Part shown: positions 1-6,390 of the stretch, in pieces | How positions within the stretch are numbered: the first letter of the stretch is position 1 | Layout: each line of letters begins with the position of its first letter | Assembly (NCBI GenBank): GCA_024278255.1 | Contig: JAJRTP010000416.1 | Span: 1 to 13,310 of the forward strand | Source of the DNA: Chloroflexota bacterium | Lineage (GTDB): Bacteria > Chloroflexota > Anaerolineae > Promineifilales > Promineifilaceae | Direction: 5' to 3' | DNA length: 13,310 nt | Made by a program: the position numbers and the translations under genes | Notes under the pieces: model-generated | Database searches by the model: none | Seen by the model: the letters and a program-made list of their open reading frames with translations, nothing else | Told to the model about the DNA's origin: nothing

Positions 1-185
1 AAAATCATACGGTCAAATGTGGAAAGGATTCCCTCTATCTTATCCTGGTGTATACTAAGAAATGTATTCATGGTCCGACCTGTGGCATAGTGGTTGGTGT
101 TGAGTCTTTGACTCCAATTATAGGCGTCTGTAATGACGTTACTTCAGCCTTCATTATGCTGCAAGGATGGACCGCCTTTTTGGTT

Positions 186-201
186 GCGGCCAAGAGGCCG
201 C
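186..201. other. small GC-rich hairpin just past the end of the first gene
   Basis: A perfect 6-bp inverted repeat (GCGGCC, loop AAGA, GGCCGC) lies one base past the stop codon of the minus-strand gene at 203-550. It could help end that transcript, but no T-run follows on either strand, so it is not a standard intrinsic terminator. I see no other feature in positions 1-185, which are AT-rich and show no convincing gene. Confidence 0.35.
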
Positions 202-202
202 G

Positions 203-550
203 CTATGATTCTTCTCGGAGATAAACGATTTCTGCTCGGGAAAAATTTGCTTGATAATAGCCACCCTGTGTTTGTAAAGCGACTTGCTTCATTTGGTAAA
301 CAACCCCTTCTATCCAACTAAACACAGCTCGATAAGAAGAACGCCGCCAAGCTTGACCTGATTCACTCTGGGTTCCAAATTCATGCAATTCGCTTACGTC
401 TTGTTTTAAGAGACTATACAAATCTGAAAATTCGTAAATAGCTGCTTGCAAAGCTTGATTTTCTTCAATTTTCCGTTTTACATTTGCGGGAATACTATCC
501 TTTACATAGTTGGGCATTATGGCAAAGGGATCGCTAATTTCATAAGTCAT
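203..550 (-). CDS. hypothetical protein, possibly C-terminally truncated
   Basis: A 115-residue soluble protein with no signal peptide or membrane segment; no function recognised. The ATG at 550 is preceded at a somewhat long spacing (10 nt) by GGGAG, a usable ribosome binding site. Visible features are a helical charged middle (about residues 20-60) and a motif around RRSSYRAVFSWIEGVVYQMK (residues 69-88). From memory, this resembles the R-x-x-Y-R-x-x-F-x-x-I-E-G-x-x-Y-x-x-K pattern of uncharacterised cyanobacterial and Chloroflexota proteins. In those, a segment like 'LLREES' is followed by another 40-80 residues, whereas this one stops right after REES, so it may be a shortened copy. The DNA is clearly more AT-rich than the adjacent nrdJ and has no ACGGCCGT words, which fits later acquisition. 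It lies 82 bases downstream of nrdJ on the same strand, but a hairpin lies between them, so co-transcription is doubtful. Confidence 0.6.
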   Translation of the reverse strand: MTYEISDPFAIMPNYVKDSIPANVKRKIEENQALQAAIYEFSDLYSLLKQDVSELHEFGTQSESGQAWRRSSYRAVFSWIEGVVYQMKQVALQTQGGYYQANFSRAEIVYLREES

Positions 551-596
551 GTTTTAAAAACTCCCGATGATACATAATCTATACCACCAAGGAATA

Positions 597-625
597 GGAG
601 GCTGGCAAGCCAGCCTCCCCTTTTT
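597..625 (+). terminator. strong hairpin between nrdJ and the downstream small gene
   Basis: A 9-bp perfect stem (GGAGGCTGG at 597-605 with CCAGCCTCC at 610-618, loop CAAG) is followed on the plus strand by CCTTTTT. The stem begins 14 bases beyond the stop codon of nrdJ, where the end of the nrdJ transcript is expected, but the T-run has the polarity of a plus-strand terminator. Read on the minus strand the stem is followed by TATTCC, a weak U-tract. It may act in both directions or serve as a 3' end stabiliser for nrdJ mRNA. Confidence 0.55.
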
Positions 626-631
626 GTGTCG

Positions 632-3600
632 TTAAAAATCACAATTGCCGGCCATGCAGGCGAACTCTTGCGCGGCCGTGGTCAGGTCTTCTTCTTCGTA
701 ACGATAGATTTTGGAGAAATCTATTTCCGGGAATTTGGCGGCAAGCTGCTCGTACTCTTCCTGGGAAATGTCCACGTAAGGCATCTGGTCGTATTGGGCG
801 TCGAAGGCGGGCAGGAAGGCCATGCCGCCAATCTTGTCCTGATGTTCCCAAATCCAGCGGATGATGTCCAGCACTTCGTCTTGCTGGTAGGTGATGGTGA
901 CGCTGGGATTGTGTTCCGTGTAATGGGTCTTGTTTTGCAGCCAGTATTCACATTGTTCCAGGGCGGTGCGGTCGTTGCGCGTCACGGCCATATCCGGAGC
1001 CTTCACCGGAAAATGCACCACCCAGGTCGTGGCATTCTCGCGGGTCTGGCCGTTTTCCGGGTCCATAGGCGCCCCGGCATCCTGCAACACCTTGAAGACG
1101 GGCGAATGCGCCCCCACCCGCACGTTGCGAATGTAGTACGGCGCCCAACGGGCATGAATACCGGAAGCGGAGTTGACCAGTTGCGAAGAGTTGCCCGAAG
1201 GTTTCACGGCCGTAACCGCCGCCGACCGGGGAATATCCAACATTTGCGCATAAATCCGGTTCGTCTCCACCGCCACTTCCCGCAACTTTTCCTGGATGGC
1301 CGGGTCCTGCGCCGCCGGGCTGTCCATCTGGCCGTTCAAATCCACACCCAGAAGCCGCTCCTCCTCACAATTCTGCTTCCACTGCGGCCGTAAACCGGGG
1401 AAATACGTGGCCATAGATTGAATCGTGCCAATAATCGCCGCCAATTCCACCTTTTCCCGCAGCGTTTCATACGTATCATCGGCGCGGGCAATGGCGCTGG
1501 TCAGGTTGCAGAACTGGAACGGCCGTAACAAAATCTCGCCACAGTTATGCACATACAACCCATTGGCGTCAAAAGCATGAACCCCCGGAATCGTACAATC
1601 ATACACATCCTCATAACCGACGGCCGTTACCGACTTAATCCGCGCTGTAAACCGTTCCCGGTTTGGTGTGCGCCGGTACTGGGACACCTTATCCGCCAGT
1701 CTTGCCGCTTTGTCCGGGTCAGAAAACCCCACCCGCTGCTGGAATACCTGGATGTTGTCATTGCTGACGACCAACTCATGCTGCGCCTTCGTCCAGTACT
1801 CTTTCGATCCGCCACGGCCGTCCGGCAGCATCCGGTAGCCGGCTTCCCGCCGGTTCTGGTAAATCGTGCCGTTGATGCCCAGCCGCAGCAGCATCCGCTG
1901 CACCGCTTGCAGCAGTTCCAGGTCAGATTGGGCCAGCCGCACGCTGACGCCCTTCTCCTGATTGCCAATCACCGTGCCGTCCGCATCAAACAAGCCGCGC
2001 AGAAAACCGGCATAAAAGGCGCTGGACGTTTGTTCAATCTGCGGCGTGACCGTTTTGTCGTCCGGGGTGATGCCATACGTCTCGGCAATATGCCCCAATT
2101 CTGTGGAAGTGATTTGCCAATACTGATTGGTCTTGTGGTAAGAAGGCTGCATATCACGGCGCACCGCTACATTAGCCGTCAACATCCCGTGAGCCATTTC
2201 CACCATCATCTGGCTGCGCTCGCCCCAAAAGCGCAAAATCGCCTGATCGCTCTTCGCTTCATGCCGGGCAAACGTGCCATCACCCACCAGCAAGCCCAGA
2301 AGCCAGGCTGTGGCCGCTCCGTGATCATCCGCCTGCCATACTGCGCCCCGTTGATTGTGCAAGCGAATCATATCGCCGGGCTGCAAATCGGCCGTATCCC
2401 GCCATTCCGTAGTTTGCTTTTTGCGCGTCTGTTTCGTTACGCACAAAATCGGGTGATCGGCCGTCGCCCTGAGCGTATGCCCTTCCTCCGTTTCCACCAG
2501 ATAAACTGCCTTATGGCCGGTAGGGAAGAAGCCGTCTTCCGTGGAAAGATGCACCTCACCATCCACCAGAGCGGCAAAAGGCTGGTCAAGCAAATCACCA
2601 ACCTGCTGCGGCCCTTGCCCGGTCATCACCCAGGTATCGGCCGTGACGCAGGGATTGGTACCCAGTTCGGCATATTTGCGCCGCGCCGGCCGGTTCTCAA
2701 TCGCCGCCTTCCTGTTAAAGATGCCCGGTTCGCCCCGGCCCGACTCCACCATATCCAAAACAAAGCGGGTAATCTCCGCCTGGGTCAACTCTCGTTCCGG
2801 CCAGACGGCCGAATTGTTGGCGTTCCAGCGCTGGCTGTTGTTGCGCCAGAAGTCGCCGTCCTTACTGTTGCGCATTTCCATGTCATCGTAATCAAAGAGC
2901 GAGATCATCGCCGTGCGCCGCACCCCGCCGGAAACGGCCGCATCCCCCACGGCACACATAATGTCATGGGCATCTAACGGCCGTAAAAAGCTCCCCTGAC
3001 GCGACAACAACCGGGTACGGGCAAAATCCAGCATCTTGCGCAGCGGTTCCGGCCCCGACGCCCGGCCCCCCTTCACCCGCAAAGGCGCCCCGGCCGGCCG
3101 CACCTGCGAATAATCAAACAACACATCCTCCCCGTTAAACCAGGCCGTCAGCCCCACACGCACCGCGGCCGCCCAGCCTTCCGACGAATCCGGCACCACA
3201 AACGTCTCCGGCGGTTTGCCCGATTGGCGAGCAATGCGGGGGAACTGCTCCACATAGCGCCGCTCCACCGAATAGCCCACACCACAGCCGCTCATGGAGA
3301 TGATCAACGCCTCCACAAAAGAATCCAGCGAATCCACTGGCATGTAGGAGCAGTTGTACAGGGCGATGTTATTGCGCCGCGCCGCCGGGCCGGCCATGGC
3401 CAGCAGGCGCATGGAAGGCATCACCTTCATCTCCAGAATGCCCCGGCGAAGGCGCTCATACGTTTCATCAGGCAGGCGATAATCAGAAATTTCCTTGAGG
3501 AAATCCACTGCCCGGTTGACCGTCTCCACCCACGTTTCCCGCCGGCCCAAATCGTAGTTGAAGCGGGAATATTTGTCATAAAACTGGAATTTTTGCAGTT

Positions 3601-4063
3601 GTGTGGGGAAGTAGCTATCGGATTCGGCAAATGCCTGGCGCACTTCGTCCGGCACAGGCCGCTTCACCCGCATTTTGGCATGTTCCGCCCGGTAGAGGAT
3701 GTAATGTTTGGCCGCTTCGTATTCACCAGCCGCTTGCAGCACCATTTCCACAATATCCTGGATGCCTTCGACTGTAGGCAGGTCGTATTTGGCAGCTACC
3801 ACGTTGACAATTTGGTGGGTCAGTTCGGGTACCGGCGTTTGGGGATGCACATCCAGGCTGGCAAAGCAGCGATCCAGGGCGTGTTCAATGCGCTCGGCAT
3901 CAAAGGGAACGATACGGCCGTCCCGCTTCACCACGCTCTTGGGTACCGACACCTTAAAGTAAATGCTGTCGGCCGTTAAATCTACTTTGCCGTTTTGGCC
4001 GTTACGGCCGTTCGTAGTAGGTTTTGTTTCCCTTTTTTCTTGCATATCTTTGCTTGCTGTCAT
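632..4063 (-). CDS. nrdJ: adenosylcobalamin-dependent (class II) ribonucleotide reductase containing an intein
   Basis: Reduces ribonucleotides to deoxyribonucleotides in the cytoplasm using a B12-derived thiyl radical, without needing oxygen. The precursor has 1143 residues; removing the intein at 1544-2650 leaves 774, normal for the family. I start at the ATG at 4063 because GGAGG lies 5 bases upstream; a longer TTG-started reading to 4123 has no such site. Residues about 41-130 form an ATP-cone, the dATP/ATP activity switch. C238 (in LYNCSYMP) is the first redox cysteine. In the spliced enzyme C472 (in NPCGEI, with N470 and E474) is the thiyl-radical cysteine, C483 (QFCNLT) is its redox partner, and C767/C772 (CMAGNC) are the C-terminal relay pair. 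The 11-residue C472-C483 spacing and the SGCGVGYSVE segment match the monomeric triphosphate-reductase type (Lactobacillus RTPR, C408/C419) better than the dimeric NrdJ type. The ATP-cone is a difference, as the Lactobacillus enzyme lacks it. NrdR is encoded just upstream on the same strand. Function is very secure, the subtype less so. Confidence 0.96.
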   Translation of the reverse strand: MTASKDMQEKRETKPTTNGRNGQNGKVDLTADSIYFKVSVPKSVVKRDGRIVPFDAERIEHALDRCFASLDVHPQTPVPELTHQIVNVVAAKYDLPTVEGIQDIVEMVLQAAGEYEAAKHYILYRAEHAKMRVKRPVPDEVRQAFAESDSYFPTQLQKFQFYDKYSRFNYDLGRRETWVETVNRAVDFLKEISDYRLPDETYERLRRGILEMKVMPSMRLLAMAGPAARRNNIALYNCSYMPVDSLDSFVEALIISMSGCGVGYSVERRYVEQFPRIARQSGKPPETFVVPDSSEGWAAAVRVGLTAWFNGEDVLFDYSQVRPAGAPLRVKGGRASGPEPLRKMLDFARTRLLSRQGSFLRPLDAHDIMCAVGDAAVSGGVRRTAMISLFDYDDMEMRNSKDGDFWRNNSQRWNANNSAVWPERELTQAEITRFVLDMVESGRGEPGIFNRKAAIENRPARRKYAELGTNPCVTADTWVMTGQGPQQVGDLLDQPFAALVDGEVHLSTEDGFFPTGHKAVYLVETEEGHTLRATADHPILCVTKQTRKKQTTEWRDTADLQPGDMIRLHNQRGAVWQADDHGAATAWLLGLLVGDGTFARHEAKSDQAILRFWGERSQMMVEMAHGMLTANVAVRRDMQPSYHKTNQYWQITSTELGHIAETYGITPDDKTVTPQIEQTSSAFYAGFLRGLFDADGTVIGNQEKGVSVRLAQSDLELLQAVQRMLLRLGINGTIYQNRREAGYRMLPDGRGGSKEYWTKAQHELVVSNDNIQVFQQRVGFSDPDKAARLADKVSQYRRTPNRERFTARIKSVTAVGYEDVYDCTIPGVHAFDANGLYVHNCGEILLRPFQFCNLTSAIARADDTYETLREKVELAAIIGTIQSMATYFPGLRPQWKQNCEEERLLGVDLNGQMDSPAAQDPAIQEKLREVAVETNRIYAQMLDIPRSAAVTAVKPSGNSSQLVNSASGIHARWAPYYIRNVRVGAHSPVFKVLQDAGAPMDPENGQTRENATTWVVHFPVKAPDMAVTRNDRTALEQCEYWLQNKTHYTEHNPSVTITYQQDEVLDIIRWIWEHQDKIGGMAFLPAFDAQYDQMPYVDISQEEYEQLAAKFPEIDFSKIYRYEEEDLTTAAQEFACMAGNCDF
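1544..2650 (-). other. intein with LAGLIDADG homing endonuclease inside NrdJ
   Basis: A 369-residue self-splicing insertion in frame within nrdJ. It begins with C1 (CVTADTWVM), right after extein GTNP, and ends ANGLYVHN, with penultimate His and final Asn, before extein CGEILL. The splicing B block is T63-A-D-H66 in ATADHPIL, and the F block is near VYDCTIPGVHAFDANGL. Two dodecapeptide endonuclease motifs, LLGLLVGDG (117-125) and LRGLFDADG (217-225), each keep an acidic residue, so the nuclease may be active. The cysteine after the intein is both the splicing nucleophile and the catalytic thiyl-radical residue of the reductase, so the enzyme cannot work before splicing. Ribonucleotide reductases are a frequent intein host and this insertion point is a known one. 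The intein DNA has the same GC content as the exteins and several CGGCCGT words, suggesting long residence. Confidence 0.95.
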
Positions 4064-4068
4064 TTTAT

Positions 4069-4073
4069 CCTCC
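4069..4073 (-). promoter_or_regulatory. ribosome binding site that sets the nrdJ start
   Basis: On the minus strand GGAGG is followed by five bases (ATAAA) and ATG at 4063. This is the best ribosome binding site in the window and decides for a start 20 codons inside the longest open frame. Confidence 0.85.
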
Positions 4074-4079
4074 AGACTT

Positions 4080-4107
4080 TTGACAATTGACAAATTTTCG
4101 CTACTAT
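4080..4107 (+). promoter_or_regulatory. promoter-like sequence antisense to the nrdJ leader
   Basis: TTGACA at 4080-4085 and TACTAT at 4102-4107 are separated by 16 bases, close to a sigma-70 consensus, reading rightward, away from nrdJ and against the mRNA leader. No plus-strand gene follows. The first -35 hexamer is part of a tandem heptamer TTGACAA-TTGACAA (4080-4093), so the match may be a by-product of that repeat. Confidence 0.3.
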
Positions 4108-4130
4108 TGCGAATTACACACAAAGATAGA

Positions 4131-4155
4131 GGGAAGGGTTAGTTTTCCCCTTCCC
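4131..4155 (-). terminator. possible terminator after the YjzC-like gene, or leader hairpin of nrdJ
   Basis: GGGAAGGG (4131-4138) and CCCTTCCC (4148-4155) form an 8-bp stem with a 9-base loop. On the minus strand it is followed by TCTATCTTTG, a loose U-rich tract. It lies about 100 bases after the YjzC-like stop codon and 68 bases before the nrdJ start, so it may end the upstream transcript or sit in the nrdJ leader. I saw no NrdR box or cobalamin riboswitch in 4064-4253. Confidence 0.35.
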
Positions 4156-4253
4156 CCTACTTCCAAAGAAGATGCAGTTTCTTAAAATAATAATCTAGGG
4201 TACCGGACCAAGGTTTTGCCTAGCTTATTGTTTTCAAATGAAACTGTATCTTT

Positions 4254-4439
4254 TTATTTTTTGGGTGGGCCTACTCGTTCCCACTTCCGATTTGGCTTTT
4301 GTGTTGGGGGGAGCGGCTTGTCACCCGGTTCGATAGTTACTTGGCGTGGATTATTGACTCTTCCACCTCTTGGACCACGTTCAACATACTCTCCTGGTTT
4401 AGGTGGATTTTCTCCAGGTTTATTTAATTGTTTTGGCAT
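4254..4439 (-). CDS. YjzC-like small protein
   Basis: A 61-residue basic, proline-rich soluble protein. It starts at the ATG at 4439, which has AAGGAG six bases upstream; an upstream in-frame ATG at 4463 lacks such a site. The sequence follows the pattern of Bacillus YjzC and its relatives: a KPGENPPKPGEYVERG segment (residues 7-22), a glycine pair, a basic NPRQVTIEPGDKPLPPT stretch (30-46) and an invariant-looking NRKWERV tail (50-56). The family's molecular role is not known to me. The gene sits between nrdR and nrdJ on the same strand but in a clearly AT-rich island without the ACGGCCGT words of its surroundings, so it may be a later insertion between two functionally paired genes. The family assignment is from remembered sequence pattern. 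Confidence 0.8.
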   Translation of the reverse strand: MPKQLNKPGENPPKPGEYVERGPRGGRVNNPRQVTIEPGDKPLPPTQKPNRKWERVGPPKK

Positions 4440-4532
4440 AATTTTCTCCTTAAAAATTTTCAATATTCAATCTGTTTTTATATATGTACTTATAATCAAA
4501 TACTTATTCCTCTAAGTCGTATCACCTCCCAC

Positions 4533-4985
4533 CTACTTGGCAGCCAGGAGCCGGTCAATTTCGCTGCGGATTGATTCCAGGTCTTCCAGTCTCAGATAAA
4601 CAGTGGCGTACCGAATATAAGCCACCTCATCCAAATCCTTGAGTTTTTCCACAACCGAATCGCCGACGACCCGGCTGGATACTTCCGCCTTGCCCATTTG
4701 TTGTAATTCCGCTTCCACTTCCCCGGCAATGCGTTCAATATCCTCAGCCGCTACCGGCCGTTTGGCACAAGATACTTTGATACCGGCAATCAGCTTGTCC
4801 CGCGAAAACTCTTCCCGTGTTTTATCCTGTTTCACCAGCAGTGGCGTCGCCAGAATCGGCCGTTCGTAAGAGCTAAACCGCTGGCCGCACTGGTCGCAAA
4901 CGCGCCGCCGCCGGGTACCGCCACGAACGTCATGGCTGGTGTCAATAACGCGGGTTTTAGGGTGGTTACAATAAGGACATTTCAC
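4533..4985 (-). CDS. nrdR: transcriptional repressor NrdR
   Basis: A 150-residue repressor of ribonucleotide reductase genes, which senses ATP/dATP through an ATP-cone. The GTG at 4985 is chosen because family members begin MKCPYC and GGAG lies 7 bases upstream; the open frame extends 41 codons further but that part is unlike any NrdR. A zinc-ribbon at residues 3-34 has CPYC and CDQC pairs with the basic GGTRRRR turn between them, followed by the ATP-cone (about 50-140), starting at LVKQDKTREEFSRDK. Length is normal. It has its own promoter (5107-5135) and is followed by the YjzC-like gene and nrdJ. Its expected target is the nrdJ promoter, though I found no clear NrdR box there. Stop TAG at 4533. 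Confidence 0.95.
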   Translation of the reverse strand: MKCPYCNHPKTRVIDTSHDVRGGTRRRRVCDQCGQRFSSYERPILATPLLVKQDKTREEFSRDKLIAGIKVSCAKRPVAAEDIERIAGEVEAELQQMGKAEVSSRVVGDSVVEKLKDLDEVAYIRYATVYLRLEDLESIRSEIDRLLAAK

Positions 4986-5106
4986 AAAGAGTCTCCGATT
5001 GGGCTGTTTTACCCAGATATGGAATCGTTTCCAGAAACAGGCGCAATACCACCATATATGGGATTGATTGCGCTTTCTCCCCCTACATTTGGCACTAGCG
5101 AAGAGC

Positions 5107-5135
5107 ATTATAGCATACGGCCGTTAGCATAGCAA
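5107..5135 (-). promoter_or_regulatory. nrdR promoter
   Basis: On the minus strand TATAAT (5107-5112) is preceded after 17 bases by TTGCTA (5130-5135). The -10 box is perfect and the spacing ideal. The spacer contains an ACGGCCGT palindrome flanked by two TAGCAT copies. The transcript would start near 5100 and have a leader of about 115 bases. Confidence 0.7.
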
Positions 5136-5176
5136 GATGGAAAAGCGTGAATTTACCTTAAAAGTTGGCTGCTCTG

Positions 5177-5216
5177 TAATTGGGTAATTGGGTTATTACG
5201 CAATACGCAATACGCA
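5177..5216. repeat. short-word tandem repeats in the divergent intergenic region
   Basis: Two copies of TAATTGGG (5177-5184, 5185-5192) pass into three copies of the heptamer ACGCAAT/ACGCAC (5198-5216). The same words appear at the rsmH, ftsL and mraY junctions. They lie between the nrdR promoter and the promoter of the gene at 5261. Confidence 0.8.
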
Positions 5217-5224
5217 CACGTCGT

Positions 5225-5252
5225 TTGCGTCTCATCTGGCCTGCGCTACAAT
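5225..5252 (+). promoter_or_regulatory. promoter of the Death-like-domain membrane protein, probably leaderless
   Basis: TTGCGT (5225-5230) and TACAAT (5247-5252) are 16 bases apart. The -10 ends 8 bases before the ATG at 5261, so transcription would begin at or within two bases of the start codon. No Shine-Dalgarno sequence precedes the ATG, which agrees with a leaderless mRNA. Confidence 0.6.
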
Positions 5253-5260
5253 TCTGCCCT

Positions 5261-6073
5261 ATGTCTGTCATATTGATTGTGAAGATTCTGATTGTTCTGG
5301 TTTTCCTGGTGATATTCCTGCGACGGCCGTCTGTCGGCTGGGGCATAGGCTTGCTGACGGTGACACTGGCTGTTTTGCTGGACACTATCATGGGCACATT
5401 TGACCCGGAACAATTGCAAACACAATTGGGCTTTTTCTTTTACATTTTTGCCGGCGCTTTGCTGGGGGGCATGATATTCTGGCTTTTGTCTGTGTTGTGG
5501 CCCTATTTGCCCGCCACAAAAGCTGCCAAAGCTGAACCGGCCGCCGAAGCCGCTCCCGCCCCGCAGCAGCCAGAAAGTGCGGTTACGGCCGTCCCCCTCA
5601 GCGAAGAAGACAGCCCCTACGACCAGCAAATGCTCTACGAACAAATCCAGGAGCGTTTCAGTCGGGAAGATGTGCTGGACCTCATGTTCGATCTGGAAAT
5701 CAACGAAAACGACGTTCTCTTCGTCGGCGAAAACATGGATCAACTCATCCGCAACATTATGAATACGGCCGTGCAGCGCAGCCAAATGTCCGCCCTGGCC
5801 CTGGCCGTAGAGCGCATCCTCACCCCGCCGCCGCCTGACACCCTGCCCCGCCTGGAAAAAATCAACGCCGCCTCCCCGCCCACCGTCCTGCGCCACTACC
5901 TGCTGGCCTACTACGACCTGGAACAACTACAAAAAATGACCATCGCTCTGGGCATTGATTGGGAACAAATCGGCTACGGCAGCAAGAAAACCCGCGTGCG
6001 CGCACTCCTCCTCTACCTCTACCGGCGCAACCGCGTGGCTGAACTGATTGACCTCATGCAGGAAAGCCAGTAA
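5261..6073 (+). CDS. membrane-anchored protein with two tandem Death-like (effector-associated) domains
   Basis: A 270-residue protein. The ATG at 5261 is chosen over an upstream open extension because the extension translates intergenic repeat DNA and the promoter. Three hydrophobic helices (about 3-20, 26-44 and 57-80) form a membrane anchor, followed by a flexible Ala/Pro/Glu linker (85-112). The cytoplasmic part has two related helical modules, about 124-187 and 208-267. Module 2 shows the pattern of bacterial effector-associated or Death-like domains: DLEQLQKMTIALGIDWEQIG, then a GSKKTRVRALLLYLYRRNRV-type segment and ELIDLMQ. Module 1 shows the same order: EDVLDLMFDLEINENDVLF, ENMDQLIRNIM, then a terminal helix. 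Such domains serve as homotypic adaptors recruiting proteases, nucleases or NTPases in bacterial immunity and programmed cell death. No effector is adjacent, so a partner would lie elsewhere. Transcribed divergently from nrdR, alone, with a terminator after 6254. The gene is GC-rich with three ACGGCCGT words, so it looks native. The domain call is by eye; a generic helical membrane protein remains possible. Confidence 0.72.
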   Translation: MSVILIVKILIVLVFLVIFLRRPSVGWGIGLLTVTLAVLLDTIMGTFDPEQLQTQLGFFFYIFAGALLGGMIFWLLSVLWPYLPATKAAKAEPAAEAAPAPQQPESAVTAVPLSEEDSPYDQQMLYEQIQERFSREDVLDLMFDLEINENDVLFVGENMDQLIRNIMNTAVQRSQMSALALAVERILTPPPPDTLPRLEKINAASPPTVLRHYLLAYYDLEQLQKMTIALGIDWEQIGYGSKKTRVRALLLYLYRRNRVAELIDLMQESQ

Positions 6074-6081
6074 ACAGTTTT

Positions 6082-6134
6082 CAGTGTTCAGTAAAACAGT
6101 CGGCCGCCCACTGAACACTGATTACTGAACACTG
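6082..6134. repeat. inverted repeat after the Death-like-domain gene
   Basis: CAGTGTTCAGT (6082-6092) is repeated inverted as ACTGAACACTG at 6110-6120 and again at 6124-6134. One left and two right arms allow two alternative hairpins. It begins 8 bases past the stop codon at 6073. Short related words (CCACTATCCACTGG) follow. Confidence 0.85.
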
Positions 6135-6254
6135 TCCACTATCCACTGGTCACAAAGTCATAGTAACAACATCCCATTTACCCGCCAGCCAAAATCATCT
6201 ATCCTTTTAGCCATACACAGAAACACTTTTTCAACTCGTTTTCCTCCTCCTTCA

Positions 6255-6287
6255 AAAAGCTCCGGGACATCCGGAGCTTTTCTTTTT
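6255..6287 (+). terminator. intrinsic terminator, possibly bidirectional
   Basis: An 11-bp perfect stem (AAAAGCTCCGG 6255-6265, loop GACAT, CCGGAGCTTTT 6271-6281) is followed by CTTTTT on plus; on minus the stem also runs into TTTTT. It lies 180 bases after the stop at 6073 and before the mraZ promoter, isolating the dcw cluster from upstream transcription. Confidence 0.85.
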
Positions 6288-6390
6288 CCCCAAGAGTACA
6301 GCAGATAAGGAAATAAACAGATTTACCTGACCAGGCATATCTGTTGCTTTCCAAATCTGTTGTAATCCCCACCCAAATTACCAAAACTAC

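Larger units (their letters stand above)
6074..6390. other. gene-free stretch upstream of the mraZ promoter
   Basis: No credible gene. Besides the repeat and terminator listed separately, it has a 9-bp inverted pair AACAGATTT (6316-6324) and AAATCTGTT (6353-6361) with a 28-base gap, just upstream of the mraZ promoter, which could be a binding site. The DNA is AT-rich. A minus-strand open frame across 6199-6540 covers the promoter and terminator and looks spurious. Confidence 0.5.

Noticed and set aside
133..321. Plus-strand open frame of 62 codons
   Set aside because: It overlaps the 3' end of the minus-strand gene and has no ribosome binding site or family resemblance.
626..3979. Long plus-strand open frames opposite nrdJ (626-1393, 1547-2977, 3224-3979)
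   Set aside because: They are antisense to a well-supported gene in GC-rich DNA, are rich in Arg, His and Pro, and show no recognisable domain.
4064..4253. Cobalamin riboswitch or NrdR box upstream of nrdJ
   Set aside because: Expected for a B12-dependent, NrdR-controlled gene, but I found neither a B12-box-like core nor the ACACwAwATATwGTGT type palindrome in this interval.
4521..4529. ATCACCTCC, identical to the 16S rRNA anti-Shine-Dalgarno end
   Set aside because: No rRNA sequence precedes it, and on the minus strand no start codon follows at a usable distance; probably chance.
5246..5926. Minus-strand open frame opposite the Death-like-domain gene
   Set aside because: It has an unlikely composition and covers the promoter of the plus-strand gene; no domain recognised.
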